Assembly: GCF_001514265.1 (NCBI RefSeq)
Contig: NZ_KQ949001.1
Coordinates: 62,001-126,000, forward strand
DNA: 64,000 nucleotides
Origin: Streptomyces resistomycificus
GTDB taxonomy: Bacteria; Actinomycetota; Actinomycetes; Streptomycetales; Streptomycetaceae
Direction of reading: 5' to 3'
The translations under genes and the position numbers were made by a program. How positions within the stretch are numbered: the first letter of the stretch is position 1; each line of letters begins with the position of its first letter. Of the stretch, positions 8,703 through 17,333 are shown one piece after another. The notes under the pieces are model-generated. The model was not told the origin of the DNA. It did no database searches and saw nothing but the letters and a program-made list of their open reading frames with translations.

Positions 8703-8775
8703 GTGGGTGTAGCTCAGCTGGTAGAGCACCTGGTTGTGGTCCAGGATGCCGCGGGTTCGAGTCCCGTCACTCACC
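8703..8775 (+). tRNA. tRNA-His (anticodon GTG)
   Basis: A complete 73-nt cloverleaf. The acceptor GTGGGTG pairs with CACTCAC, the anticodon loop is TTGTGGT between CCTGG and CCAGG, and the T loop is TTCGAGT. The base before position 1 is G (8702) and the discriminator is C, so it can supply the extra G-1:C73 pair that marks histidine tRNAs. CCA is not encoded. Confidence 0.97.
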
Positions 8776-8781
8776 CTGATT

Positions 8782-8821
8782 CATCAGCCGGTGGCCTTGG
8801 AGACAAGGTCACCGGCTGATG
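8782..8821 (+). terminator. Terminator after tRNA-His
   Basis: A hairpin with arms CATCAGCCGGTGGCCTT and AAGGTCACCGGCTGATG (one G-T style mismatch) begins six bases after the tRNA. It overlaps the ATG at 8819. This argues that the next gene starts at the later GTG (8840). Confidence 0.85.
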
Positions 8822-8839
8822 TGTTTCCGGGAGCCCGCC

Positions 8840-9370
8840 GTGCAGCCACTCGTCGCGGAACCGATCCGCACCCCACGCCTCGACCTCCTCCCGCTGCGCG
8901 TCGAGCACGCCGAGGAGATGGCCGCCGTACTCTCCGACCCGGCCCTGCACACCTTCGTCGGCGGCGCGCCGCACTCCCCCGCCGCCCTTCGCACCCGCTA
9001 CCGACGGCTCGTGGCCGGATCGCCCGATCCGGACGTCTCCTGGTGCAACTGGGTGCTGCGGCCGCGCGAGGAGGAACGTCTCGTCGGCACGGTCCAGGCG
9101 ACCGTCACCCGGCGGCACACCGCCGAGATCGCCTGGGTGGTCGGCACCCCGTGGCAGGGCCGGGGGTTCGCGTCGGAGGCGGCTCGCGCCCTGGTCGCCG
9201 AACTCGGAAGGTCCGTGGGCACGATCGTCGCCCACATCCACCCCGGCCATCTCGCCTCGGCGGCGGTCGCCGCGGCAGCCGGCCTCGCCCCAACCGACGA
9301 GGAACAGGACGGCGAGCAGCGCTGGCGGCTGGTCCTCCCCGGCCCAGCGGGGCGTATTGTCGGCTTATGA
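8840..9370 (+). CDS. GNAT-family N-acetyltransferase
   Basis: A 176-residue RimJ/RimL-like acetyltransferase. It opens with I-R-T-P-R-L-D-L-L-P-L, the common first strand of this group. The acetyl-CoA site is around AWVVGTPWQGRGFASEAARAL, with the Q-x-x-G-x-(G/A)-like pyrophosphate loop QGRGFA. The GTG at 8840 is chosen because GGGAG lies seven bases before it. The upstream ATG at 8819 is inside the tRNA-His terminator stem. The substrate is unknown. Confidence 0.85.
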   Translation: MQPLVAEPIRTPRLDLLPLRVEHAEEMAAVLSDPALHTFVGGAPHSPAALRTRYRRLVAGSPDPDVSWCNWVLRPREEERLVGTVQATVTRRHTAEIAWVVGTPWQGRGFASEAARALVAELGRSVGTIVAHIHPGHLASAAVAAAAGLAPTDEEQDGEQRWRLVLPGPAGRIVGL

Positions 9371-9394
9371 GCCGTTCGTGAGGTTGGGAGGCTC

Positions 9395-9691
9395 GTGATG
9401 CGGTCCGGGCAGCACACCCGTCATCGGTGGCGCGTGCTGACGTGGCTGATCATCGCGTTCAACCTCGGAATGCTGCTGTGGCTGGTGGTGGCGCTCGACG
9501 CGGCGGCCGAGGGGGACGGGTCGTGTGGCGGGGAGCTGTGCCGGGAGGCCAACGAGCCGGGCAGCACCACGGGGGCCTGGCTGGTGATCTTCTTCTGGCT
9601 GACGGGCGCGGTGCTGCTGGGGGTGGCCTGGCTGATCACCCACCGCACCGAGCGGCCGGGGCCGCGACAGCGCCGGGGCTGGCACCGGTGA
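9395..9691 (+). CDS. Small two-helix membrane protein, hypothetical
   Basis: A 98-residue protein with two membrane segments (about residues 14-34 and 60-81). A hydrophilic loop between them carries two cysteines (S-C-G-G-E-L-C), which would face outside if the N terminus is inside. The start follows GGGAGG. The C terminus is Arg-rich. It lies just after the acetyltransferase and converges with cebR. No function can be assigned. Confidence 0.7.
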   Translation: MMRSGQHTRHRWRVLTWLIIAFNLGMLLWLVVALDAAAEGDGSCGGELCREANEPGSTTGAWLVIFFWLTGAVLLGVAWLITHRTERPGPRQRRGWHR

Positions 9692-9730
9692 GTCCCGTCG
9701 GCCCGCCGGCGCGGCGGACCCCGGCGCCCG

Positions 9731-10786
9731 TCAGGACGACGTCCGCGTCACCAGCTCCGTCGCCAGAACGACCTGCCTGCGCTCCAGCTCCCGGGTGACC
9801 GCCGGGCGGCGGTCCGCGATCTCCGTCAGCAGCAGGTCGATCATCCTGCGGCCCATCTCCTCGATGGGCTGGCGGACGCTCGTCATGGGCGGGTCCATGT
9901 GGCGGGCGATGGCCGAGTCGTCGTAGCCGACGAGCGCCACGTCGTCGGGGATACGGAGGCCCTCCTCGCGCAGCACCTGGCGGGCGCCCGCCGCCATCAC
10001 GTCCGAGCCCGCGAAGACCGCGTCCAGGTCGGGGCGGCGGGCCAGCAGTTCGGTCATCGCCCGCCGGCCGCCCTCCTCGGTGAAGTCGCCCGGCTGGATC
10101 AGCTGCTCGTCCACCTCGTGGCCCGCCGCGAGCAGGGCGTCGCGGTAGCCGTCGACACGGCGCTGGGCACCGTAGACGTCCAGGCGGCCCGTGATGTGGG
10201 CGATCGTGCGACAACCGCGGGACAGCAGGTGCTCGACGGCCGAGCGGCCCCCGCCGTAGTTGTCGGAGTCGACCGAGGGAAGGGTCTCGGCGGCCGATCT
10301 CGGACCGCTGATCACGGCCGGGATCTCCAGCTGGGAGAGCAGGTCGGGCAGCGGGTCGTCGGCGTGCACCGAGACCAGCAGGACGCCGTCGACCCGGTGG
10401 GCCGCCAGGTACTGCGCCAGCCTCCGCCGCTCCCGGTCACTGCCCGCGAAGATCAGCAGCAGCTGCATCTCGGTCTCGGAGAGCTCGGCCCCGACGCCCT
10501 TGAGCATGTCGGAGAAGTACGGCTCGGCGAAGAAGCGGGTCTCGGGCTCGGGGACGACGAGGGCGATCGCGTCGGTGCGGTTGGCGGCCAGCGCCCGGGC
10601 GGCCGTGTTGGGCACGTAGCCCAGCTCGGCGACGGCCGCCTCCACCGCGGCGCGGGTGGCGTCACTGACCCGGGGCGAGCCGTTGATCACCCGGGAGACC
10701 GTGCCGCGGCCGACCCCGGCACGGGCGGCCACCTCTTCGAGGGTGGGTCGGCCACCGCTCCGGCTCCGCGCTCCGTGGCTTGCCAT
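9731..10786 (-). CDS. cebR: CebR, LacI-family repressor of cellobiose utilization
   Basis: A 351-residue LacI/GalR regulator. The helix-turn-helix is TLEEVAARAGVGRGTVSRVI at residues about 15-34, followed by the hinge (VPNTAARALAANR) and a periplasmic-binding-protein-like effector domain. It stands divergent to cebEFG and a CebR-type box lies in the intergenic region, so identification rests on context as well as fold. In known streptomycetes CebR represses the ceb operon and bglC until cello-oligosaccharide binds. Confidence 0.93.
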   Translation of the reverse strand: MASHGARSRSGGRPTLEEVAARAGVGRGTVSRVINGSPRVSDATRAAVEAAVAELGYVPNTAARALAANRTDAIALVVPEPETRFFAEPYFSDMLKGVGAELSETEMQLLLIFAGSDRERRRLAQYLAAHRVDGVLLVSVHADDPLPDLLSQLEIPAVISGPRSAAETLPSVDSDNYGGGRSAVEHLLSRGCRTIAHITGRLDVYGAQRRVDGYRDALLAAGHEVDEQLIQPGDFTEEGGRRAMTELLARRPDLDAVFAGSDVMAAGARQVLREEGLRIPDDVALVGYDDSAIARHMDPPMTSVRQPIEEMGRRMIDLLLTEIADRRPAVTRELERRQVVLATELVTRTSS

Positions 10787-11140
10787 GGGCTTCGCCCTCC
10801 CGTCGACCTTGCGTTGGCCTGGAATCTAACAGTCCCGCCGGGGGGAGCCGCGTCCGTGGTGGGCTCCGGGATTTCCGCAGGAAGGCGCCCGGGGGTGGCC
10901 GGATCGCGATCCCCGGGTTCCAGTTAACAGCCCGATAACTGAACGCATCTCTCCGCTCCCAGTCCCTTGACACCCCCGCTCCGACCGACGAACCTTCAAC
11001 ACATCACCGGTGGGAGCGCTCCCACGGTACCTGACACATACATATCCCGCACGTTCCCCGCCCGAGCCGCAGCTAGAACTGACGGGCCCAACAACGCAGT
11101 TGGCCGGGGGGTCGGCACGTCAGGGCAACAGGAGGACGTA
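10787..11140. promoter_or_regulatory. cebR-cebE divergent control region
   Basis: The 354-base region between the two divergent starts contains the perfect CebR box at 11011-11024. It also has a 12-bp palindrome GGATCGCGATCC (10901-10912) and an inverted repeat CAGTTA/TAACTG (10921-10926 and 10936-10941). The cebE ribosome site GGAGG is at 11131-11135. The function of the two extra inverted repeats is not known. They may concern cebR expression. Confidence 0.7.
11011..11024. promoter_or_regulatory. CebR box upstream of cebE
   Basis: TGGGAGCGCTCCCA, a perfect 14-bp palindrome equal to the established CebR operator, 117 bases before the cebE start codon. Binding of CebR here would repress the transporter operon. 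Confidence 0.93.
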
Positions 11141-12469
11141 ATGCGAGCACGTACCCGAACCGCCCGCAACAGGGCGGTTGTCCTCGCGGCTGTAGCGTCG
11201 CTGGGCGCCGGGCTGCTGGCCGGCTGTGCCGACGACGGCGGTGGCGGCAGCGACGATTCGCCTTCGGGCGACAGTGGCGGCAAGACCACGATCACCCTGG
11301 GGCTCTTCGGCACCATGGGCTTCAAGGAAGCCGGCCTCTACGCCGAGTACGAGAAGCTCAACCCCAAGATAAAGATCGCCGACAACGTCATCCAGCGCAA
11401 CGAGAACTACTACCCGCCGCTGCTGAACCACCTCACCACCAACAGCGGTCTGCTGGACGTCCAGGCCGTCGAAGTCGCCAACATCGCGGAGATCGTCAAC
11501 ACCCAGGCCGACAAGCTCTCGGACTTCTCCAAGGTCTCGGGAGTGGACAAGAGCAAGTGGCTCGACTGGAAGTGGGAGCAGGCCACGACCAAGGACGGCC
11601 AGACGATCGGCCTCGGTACCGACGTGGGCCCCATGGCGATCTGCTACCGCACCGACCTCTTCAAGCAGGCCGGTCTGCCCACGGACCCCGCGAAGGTCAG
11701 CGAGCTGTGGGCCGGTGACTGGTCCAAGCTCATCACCGTCGGCGAGCGGTACAAGGCGAAGGCGCCCAAGGGCACCGTCTTCATGGACTCCCCCGGCGGT
11801 CTGCTCAACGGGATCATCGGCAGTGAGAAGGAGAAGTTCTACGACGCCTCCGGCGAGGTCATCTACAAGACGAACCCGGCCGTCAAGGCCGCCTTCGACC
11901 TGACCGCGGAGGCCGCCGAGAAGGGGCTGGTCCAGTCGCAGACGCAGTTCCAGCCCGCCTGGAACTCGACGATCGCCAACAACAAGTTCGCCACCATCTC
12001 CTGCCCGCCGTGGATGCTCGGCACGCTGAAGGACAACTCGAAGCCGGAGGCGAAGGGCAAGTGGGCCGTCGCCACCGCGCCCAAGAGCGGTAACTGGGGC
12101 GGCTCCTTCCTGACCGTGCCCAAGAGCGGCAAGAACGTGGAGGAGGCCCAGAAGTTCGTGGCCTGGCTGACCGCGCCGGAGCAGCAGGCGAAGCTGTTCA
12201 AGGTGCAGGGCAGCTTCCCGAGCGCCCCGGCCGCCTACACCTCACCCGAAGTCACCGGCGCGGTGAACGAGATGACCGGTGACCAGCCGATCGGCACGGT
12301 CTTCGCCACAGCCGCCAAGTCCGCCCCGGTCCAGGTGATCGGCCCGAAGGACCAGATCATCCAGCAGGGTCTGTCGGACAACGGCGTCATCCTGGTGACG
12401 AAGGGCAAGTCGGCGCAGGAGGCCTGGGACTCCGCGGTCAAGTCCATCGACAACAAGCTGGACCAGTGA
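11141..12469 (+). CDS. cebE: CebE, cello-oligosaccharide-binding lipoprotein
   Basis: A 442-residue extracellular solute-binding protein (family 1). The lipobox L-L-A-G-C at about residues 25-29 ends a signal peptide with a basic start, and a Gly/Ser/Asp linker follows. It is therefore a lipid-anchored receptor delivering cellobiose/cellotriose to CebF-CebG. The ATG at 11141 follows GGAGG. Its stop overlaps the cebF GTG. No ATPase gene is present in the operon, so energy is probably supplied by the shared ATPase MsiK encoded elsewhere. Confidence 0.93.
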   Translation: MRARTRTARNRAVVLAAVASLGAGLLAGCADDGGGGSDDSPSGDSGGKTTITLGLFGTMGFKEAGLYAEYEKLNPKIKIADNVIQRNENYYPPLLNHLTTNSGLLDVQAVEVANIAEIVNTQADKLSDFSKVSGVDKSKWLDWKWEQATTKDGQTIGLGTDVGPMAICYRTDLFKQAGLPTDPAKVSELWAGDWSKLITVGERYKAKAPKGTVFMDSPGGLLNGIIGSEKEKFYDASGEVIYKTNPAVKAAFDLTAEAAEKGLVQSQTQFQPAWNSTIANNKFATISCPPWMLGTLKDNSKPEAKGKWAVATAPKSGNWGGSFLTVPKSGKNVEEAQKFVAWLTAPEQQAKLFKVQGSFPSAPAAYTSPEVTGAVNEMTGDQPIGTVFATAAKSAPVQVIGPKDQIIQQGLSDNGVILVTKGKSAQEAWDSAVKSIDNKLDQ

Positions 12470-13488
12470 CCCGCATGACCACCCGTCACGACACCGCCGC
12501 GCCCCCCGTGAAGGAGGGGGGCGCGGCCCCGGGCCGCCCGCCCGGGGACGACGCTTCCGCCGCGGCGCTGCAGAAGCGGGCCCGGCTGTCCCGGCGCTGG
12601 CAGCGGGACATCCGCTGGAGTCCGTACGCCTTCGTCTCCCCGTTCTTCCTGCTGTTCGTCGCGTTCGGGCTGTTCCCGTTGCTCTACACCGGCTGGGCCT
12701 CGCTGCACCAGGTGGAGCTGACGGCGCCGACCGACATGAACTGGGTGGGGCTGCGCAACTACACCCGGATCTTCGACGACGAGTTCTTCTGGAACGCGGC
12801 GAAGAACACCCTGACCATCGGCGTCATCTCCACCGTTCCGCAGCTGTTGATGGCGATGGGCATCGCCCACATCCTCAACTACAAGCTGCGGGCCTCGACC
12901 TTCTTCCGGGTCGCGATGCTCGCGCCGTACGCGACCTCGATCGCCGCCGCCTCGCTGGTGTTCGTCATGCTCTTCGGCCGCGACTACGGCATGATCAACT
13001 GGACGCTCGACGCCGTCGGCATCGATCCGGTCGACTGGCAGAACGACAAGTGGCCCTCGCAGATCGCCGTGTCGTCGATCATCATCTGGCGCTGGACCGG
13101 CTACAACGCGCTGATCTACCTCGCCGCGATGCAGGCGATCCCGCACGACCTGTACGAGTCGGCGGCCCTGGACGGGGCCAGCCGCTGGCAGCAGTTCATC
13201 CATGTGACGGTGCCCGCGCTGCGCCCGACGATCCTGTTCACGTGCGTGGTGTCGACGATCGGGGCGAGCCAGGTCTTCGGGGAGCCGCTGCTGTTCGACG
13301 CCAACAAGGGCACCTCCGGCGGCGCGGAACACCAGTTCCAGACGCTCGGCCTGTACCTGTACGAGCAGGGCTGGGTCGCCCAGCACCTCGGCCGTGCCTC
13401 GGCCATCGCCTGGACGATGTTCCTGATGCTGATCGTCATCGGCGTCATCAACTACGTCATCTCGCGCCGGCTGCGCGCCAGTAGTTAA
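12466..13488 (+). CDS. cebF: CebF, cellobiose ABC transporter permease
   Basis: A 340-residue MalF-type permease with about six membrane helices after a roughly 50-residue cytoplasmic N terminus. The ATPase-contacting EAA loop is ...DLYESAALDGASRWQQF. The GTG at 12466 overlaps the cebE stop by four bases. An ATG three codons later (12475) is an alternative. It pairs with CebG to form the channel. Confidence 0.92.
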   Translation: MTRMTTRHDTAAPPVKEGGAAPGRPPGDDASAAALQKRARLSRRWQRDIRWSPYAFVSPFFLLFVAFGLFPLLYTGWASLHQVELTAPTDMNWVGLRNYTRIFDDEFFWNAAKNTLTIGVISTVPQLLMAMGIAHILNYKLRASTFFRVAMLAPYATSIAAASLVFVMLFGRDYGMINWTLDAVGIDPVDWQNDKWPSQIAVSSIIIWRWTGYNALIYLAAMQAIPHDLYESAALDGASRWQQFIHVTVPALRPTILFTCVVSTIGASQVFGEPLLFDANKGTSGGAEHQFQTLGLYLYEQGWVAQHLGRASAIAWTMFLMLIVIGVINYVISRRLRASS

Positions 13489-13500
13489 GGAGTTCCGGCC

Positions 13501-14406
13501 GTGACGACTACGGTGACGCCCACCGACGCGAAACCCGCTGACAAGTCCAGGCGCCCGCGCCTGCCCAAGGCCGCGCGGGCCGGCGGGCAGCTGCACGGCG
13601 GCCCGATCGCGTACGCGATCCTCATCCTGTTCACGATCGTCTCACTGTTCCCGCTGGTGTGGTCGGCGATCGCCGCCTCGCGCGACAACAACCGCCTGGC
13701 GCAGACCCCGCCGCCGTTCTGGTTCGGCGGCGGCCTCTTCGACAAGATCGAACTGGCCTGGACGGACGCCAATCTGGGCGAGGCGTTCTTCAACACCACG
13801 GTGGTCGCCGGGGTTTCGGCGGCGACCGTCGTCTTCCTGTCGACGATCGCCGGGTTCGCCTTCGCCAAACTGCGGTTCAGGGGCCGCGGTGCGATGATGC
13901 TGATCGTGATCGGCACGATGATGGTGCCGCCGCAGCTCAGCGTGATCCCGCTGTACATGATGGTCGCCAAGCTGGACTGGACCGACCAGCTGCAGGCAGT
14001 GATCTTCCCGTCCCTGGTGAGCGCGTTCGGTGTGTTCTTCATGCGGCAGTACCTGATCCAGGCGCTGCCGGACGAGATCATCGAGGCCGCCCGGGTCGAC
14101 GGGGCGAGCAGCTGGCGTGTGGTGTGGCACGTGGTGTTCCCGGCGGCCCGGCCGGCGATGGCCGTGCTCGGCATGCTGGTGTTCGTGCAGACCTGGAACG
14201 ACTTCCTGTGGCCCTTCCTGGTCCTGACCCAGACGGGCAACCCGACCGTGCAGGTCGCGGTCGCGGCCCTGGGCCGCGGCTACACCCCCGACCAGTCCCT
14301 GATCATGGCGGGCGCGCTGCTGGGCACGCTGCCGCTGCTGCTGGTCTTCGCCATCTTCGGCAAGCAGATCGTGGGCGGCATCATGCAGGGCGCCGTGAAG
14401 GGCTGA
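13501..14406 (+). CDS. cebG: CebG, cellobiose ABC transporter permease
   Basis: A 301-residue MalG-type permease with six membrane segments and the EAA motif EIIEAARVDGASSWRV. The GTG at 13501 follows AAGGAG, 12 bases after the cebF stop. With CebE and CebF it imports cello-oligosaccharides. bglC follows after 186 bases and has its own operator. Confidence 0.92.
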   Translation: MTTTVTPTDAKPADKSRRPRLPKAARAGGQLHGGPIAYAILILFTIVSLFPLVWSAIAASRDNNRLAQTPPPFWFGGGLFDKIELAWTDANLGEAFFNTTVVAGVSAATVVFLSTIAGFAFAKLRFRGRGAMMLIVIGTMMVPPQLSVIPLYMMVAKLDWTDQLQAVIFPSLVSAFGVFFMRQYLIQALPDEIIEAARVDGASSWRVVWHVVFPAARPAMAVLGMLVFVQTWNDFLWPFLVLTQTGNPTVQVAVAALGRGYTPDQSLIMAGALLGTLPLLLVFAIFGKQIVGGIMQGAVKG

Positions 14407-14481
14407 GTGCCCGCAGCCCCTGGTTCTTCCGGGGGCCGGGTCACCGTCGCCCCGGCCCCTGTCGGCCCCTGCCCTGCGCCG

Positions 14482-14557
14482 TCTCCCCTTCCTTTCCTTT
14501 CCTCTCCTCTCTCCCCCTCCTTCCTCTCCTTCCTCCCCTCCCCCCATCCCCTTCTCT
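14482..14557 (+). other. 76-nt polypyrimidine tract between cebG and bglC
   Basis: The + strand is pure C/T from 14482 to 14545 and, after a single A at 14546, again to 14557. Runs of TTCC, CTCTCC and CCTTCC dominate. It occupies most of the intergenic region. It could form a triplex/H-DNA structure, or give an unstructured leader. No coding role is possible. Confidence 0.85.
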
Positions 14558-14579
14558 GTCGGTCCACCACGACCTCTTA

Positions 14580-14593
14580 TGGGAGCGCTTCCA
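14580..14593. promoter_or_regulatory. CebR box overlapping the bglC ribosome site and start
   Basis: TGGGAGCGCTTCCA, the CebR operator with one deviation from perfect symmetry. Its GGGAGC serves as the ribosome-binding site and its last A is the first base of the bglC ATG. Repressor bound here would block transcription passing through the start. Confidence 0.9.
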
Positions 14594-16056
14594 TGCCTGA
14601 GTCCGAAACGCCGGAGACCCCGGTGACCTTTCCCCCCGCCTTCCTCTGGGGTGCCGCGACCTCCGCGTACCAGATCGAGGGGGCGGTGCGGGAGGGCGGC
14701 CGTACGCCCTCCATCTGGGACACCTTCAGTCATACGCCGGGCAAGACCGCCGGTGGTGAGCACGGTGACATCGCTGTCGACCACTACAACCGCTACCGCG
14801 ACGACGTGGCGCTGATGGCGGACCTCGGCCTGAGCGCGTACCGCTTCTCGATCTCCTGGTCCCGGGTGCAGCCGACGGGCCGGGGCCCGGCGGTGCAGGT
14901 CGGCCTGGACTTCTACCGGCGACTGGTCGACGAGCTGCTCGCGCAGGGCATCAAGCCGGCCGTCACCCTCTACCACTGGGACCTGCCGCAGGAGCTGGAG
15001 GACGCGGGCGGCTGGCCCGAGCGCGACACGGCGTACCGCTTCGCCGAGTACGCGCAGATCGTCGGCGAGGCGCTCGGCGACCGGGTGGAGCAGTGGATCA
15101 CGCTCAACGAGCCGTGGTGCAGCGCGTTTCTGGGCTACGGCTCCGGGGTGCACGCGCCCGGCCGTACCGAGGCGGCCGCCTCCCTCAAGGCCGCGCACCA
15201 CCTCAACCTGGCGCACGGTCTGGGCGCCACCGCTCTGCGCGCCGCGATGCCGGCCCGTAACTCGGTCGCGGTGAGCCTCAACTCCTCGGTCGTCAGGCCC
15301 TTTTCGCAGGACCCGGCGGACCTGGCGGCGGCCCGGAAGATCGACGACCTGGCCAACGGCGTCTTCCACGGACCGATGCTGCACGGCGTGTACCCGGAGT
15401 CGCTGTACGCCGCGACGGAGCTGATCACGGACTGGTCCTACGTCCAGGACGGCGATCTGGCGGCGATCAACCAGCCGCTCGACGCGCTGGGCCTGAACTA
15501 CTACACGCCGACGCTGGTGTCGGCGGCCGACGCGCAGGCGGACGGCGCGCGTGCCGACGGCCACGGCGCGAGCTCCTTCTCCCCCTGGCCGGGCGCGGAC
15601 GACGTCGCCTTCCACCAGACGCCGGGCGAGCGCACCGAGATGGGCTGGACCATCGACCCGACGGGCCTGCACGACCTGATCATGCGCTACACGCGCGAGG
15701 CCCCCGGCCTGCCTCTGTACATCACCGAGAACGGCGCGGCCTACGACGACAAGCCCGACCCGGACGGCCGGGTCCACGACCCCGAGCGGATCTCCTACCT
15801 GCACGGCCACCTGGCGGCGGTCCGCCGCGCCATCTCGGACGGCGCGGACGTCCGGGGCTACTACCTGTGGTCCCTCCTGGACAACTTCGAGTGGGCCTAC
15901 GGCTACGGCAAGCGCTTCGGCGCGGTCTACGTCGACTACTCGACGCTGGCCCGCACCCCCAAGTCCAGCGCCCACTGGTACTCCCAGGCCGCCCGCACGG
16001 GCACGCTCCCGGCGGTGACCTGGGCGGACGCGCCCCCGCTGGCGGCGACGGACTGA
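14593..16056 (+). CDS. bglC: BglC, GH1 beta-glucosidase (cellobiase)
   Basis: A 487-residue cytoplasmic glycoside hydrolase family 1 enzyme that cleaves imported cellobiose to glucose. The acid/base Glu173 is in T-L-N-E-P and the nucleophile Glu379 is in Y-I-T-E-N-G. The N terminus FPPAFLWGAATSAYQIEG and the C-terminal SLLDNFEWAYGYGKRFG are textbook for the family. The start is ATG at 14593, not the distant upstream frame extension. That extension would be translated from the polypyrimidine tract. CebR control is indicated by the operator on its start. Confidence 0.95.
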   Translation: MPESETPETPVTFPPAFLWGAATSAYQIEGAVREGGRTPSIWDTFSHTPGKTAGGEHGDIAVDHYNRYRDDVALMADLGLSAYRFSISWSRVQPTGRGPAVQVGLDFYRRLVDELLAQGIKPAVTLYHWDLPQELEDAGGWPERDTAYRFAEYAQIVGEALGDRVEQWITLNEPWCSAFLGYGSGVHAPGRTEAAASLKAAHHLNLAHGLGATALRAAMPARNSVAVSLNSSVVRPFSQDPADLAAARKIDDLANGVFHGPMLHGVYPESLYAATELITDWSYVQDGDLAAINQPLDALGLNYYTPTLVSAADAQADGARADGHGASSFSPWPGADDVAFHQTPGERTEMGWTIDPTGLHDLIMRYTREAPGLPLYITENGAAYDDKPDPDGRVHDPERISYLHGHLAAVRRAISDGADVRGYYLWSLLDNFEWAYGYGKRFGAVYVDYSTLARTPKSSAHWYSQAARTGTLPAVTWADAPPLAATD

Positions 16057-16077
16057 CACCGCGGGGGTCCGGGGGAC

Positions 16078-16110
16078 GGGGCGCGGCACCGGAGGGGGGT
16101 GCCGCGCCCC
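16078..16110. terminator. Bidirectional terminator between bglC and the cysteine-rich gene
   Basis: A perfect 13-bp stem, GGGGCGCGGCACC with GGTGCCGCGCCCC, separated by a seven-base purine loop between the two convergent genes. Confidence 0.85.
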
Positions 16111-16118
16111 GGCACGTG

Positions 16119-17225
16119 TCACCGCGCCGCGGCCACCACCAGCACCACAGCGAAGGTCACCAGCACCACCACGGCCGCGGTGATCGCGGCGAAATGGCGG
16201 ACGCGTTCCCCGGTGGGCCGGGCGACGACCTCGATGCCGGTGTGGGAGGGGAAGGCGTAGTAGTCGCGGTGCGGGTCGGCGTGGACCCTGACGTGGGCCA
16301 GGGGGAGGTGGCGGAGGGTCACGCGGCGGGCCACCTCGCCCTCCCGCACCGCGAGGCGGGGCGTGATCAGCTCCCGGTGGGCGTCGTCGAGGTCGTCCGG
16401 CAGCTTGTCGGTGGCGCTGGTCAGTTCGGCCGTGCGCCACGCGCCGAGGCCGCCGGTCGGGCGCCGCAGGTCCAGCCTGCCGAGCCGTCTCTCCTTGTCG
16501 TGGTGGGGGGTGTGGTGCACCCACCCCTCCGTCCACTCGGTGAAGCGGCCGGTGCCCTCGCACTCCTGGTGGGTGACCCGTCGGGTGCCCGCGCACTGCT
16601 CGCACTCCACGTACCCCGCCTTGTCGCAGGCGGGGCAGTCGAGTTGGCGTCGGCCTCGGCACTTGGGGCAGGCCACGTCCGGGATCCGGCAGCGCTTGCA
16701 GGTGGTCCGCGCGGGCCGCTCCCCGAGGGTGGTGGCGTAGGGGTGCCGGGGCCTGGTGGCCCGGCGGGTGCGGGGGCGGCCGGTGCCCTCGCACTCCCAG
16801 CAGGAGTCGGGGCCGCCCTGGCAGCCGGAGCAGTCGACGAAGCGGGGGCAGTCGCGCCGGCCGCGTCCGTCGCACGCCCCGCACTCGTTGCTGCCGTCGC
16901 GGCAGCCGTCGCACGGGACCTCGTCGAGCGACCCGCGGCGCACCAGCAGGTGGACCTCGTGCCGTCCCGGGTCGGCCGGCGGGTGGACGCGGTGGGTGCG
17001 GACGTCGGTGTACGTGGGCCGGTCGGCGACCTCGCCCGGGCCGCCCGGTCTCCGCATCGGGCGCTCGCCGCGGGTCTCGACGCAGCGGACGACGCGGAAG
17101 TCGAGCAGGGGCTGCCAGGTGAGGTCCGCGGTGCCGGGCGCGGTCAGACGGGTGGTGACGCCGCGCCGGACGACGTGCGCCTCGACCGCTTCGAGCATGT
17201 CCTCACCGGACGGTTCTCTGCCCAC
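16119..17225 (-). CDS. Cysteine-rich DnaJ-zinc-finger-like protein with C-terminal membrane anchor
   Basis: A 368-residue protein of unknown function. Residues about 105-222 contain roughly ten CxxC-type pairs, several followed by G-x-G (C-E-G-T-G, C-D-G-R-G, C-R-G-R), like the zinc-finger repeats of DnaJ but without J-domain or client-binding domains. The C terminus (about 348-368) is one hydrophobic helix ending in A-A-R, so the protein is probably tail-anchored with its zinc domain in the cytoplasm. The GTG at 17225 follows GGGGGAGCG. It sits alone between two terminators. Confidence 0.7.
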   Translation of the reverse strand: MGREPSGEDMLEAVEAHVVRRGVTTRLTAPGTADLTWQPLLDFRVVRCVETRGERPMRRPGGPGEVADRPTYTDVRTHRVHPPADPGRHEVHLLVRRGSLDEVPCDGCRDGSNECGACDGRGRRDCPRFVDCSGCQGGPDSCWECEGTGRPRTRRATRPRHPYATTLGERPARTTCKRCRIPDVACPKCRGRRQLDCPACDKAGYVECEQCAGTRRVTHQECEGTGRFTEWTEGWVHHTPHHDKERRLGRLDLRRPTGGLGAWRTAELTSATDKLPDDLDDAHRELITPRLAVREGEVARRVTLRHLPLAHVRVHADPHRDYYAFPSHTGIEVVARPTGERVRHFAAITAAVVVLVTFAVVLVVAAAR

Positions 17226-17276
17226 TGTCGCTCCCCCTGGTCGACGGGCGAGGCGCCCGACGATCAGAGTAGGAGC

Positions 17277-17310
17277 GGCCCGGTCGGCCAGCAAGAAGGC
17301 CGACCGGGCC
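17277..17310 (-). terminator. Terminator of the galactoside operon
   Basis: A perfect 13-bp inverted repeat (GGCCCGGTCGGCC / GGCCGACCGGGCC) with an eight-base loop AGCAAGAA. It lies immediately downstream of the GH42 gene and before the start of the cysteine-rich gene. Confidence 0.9.
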
Positions 17311-17333
17311 GCCCCTACGGTGTCATGGAGTGC

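Noticed and set aside
13642..16914. 1090-codon open frame on - strand
   Set aside because: It runs antisense to cebG and bglC and through the polypyrimidine tract. The protein is repetitive and unlike any family, so it is a shadow.
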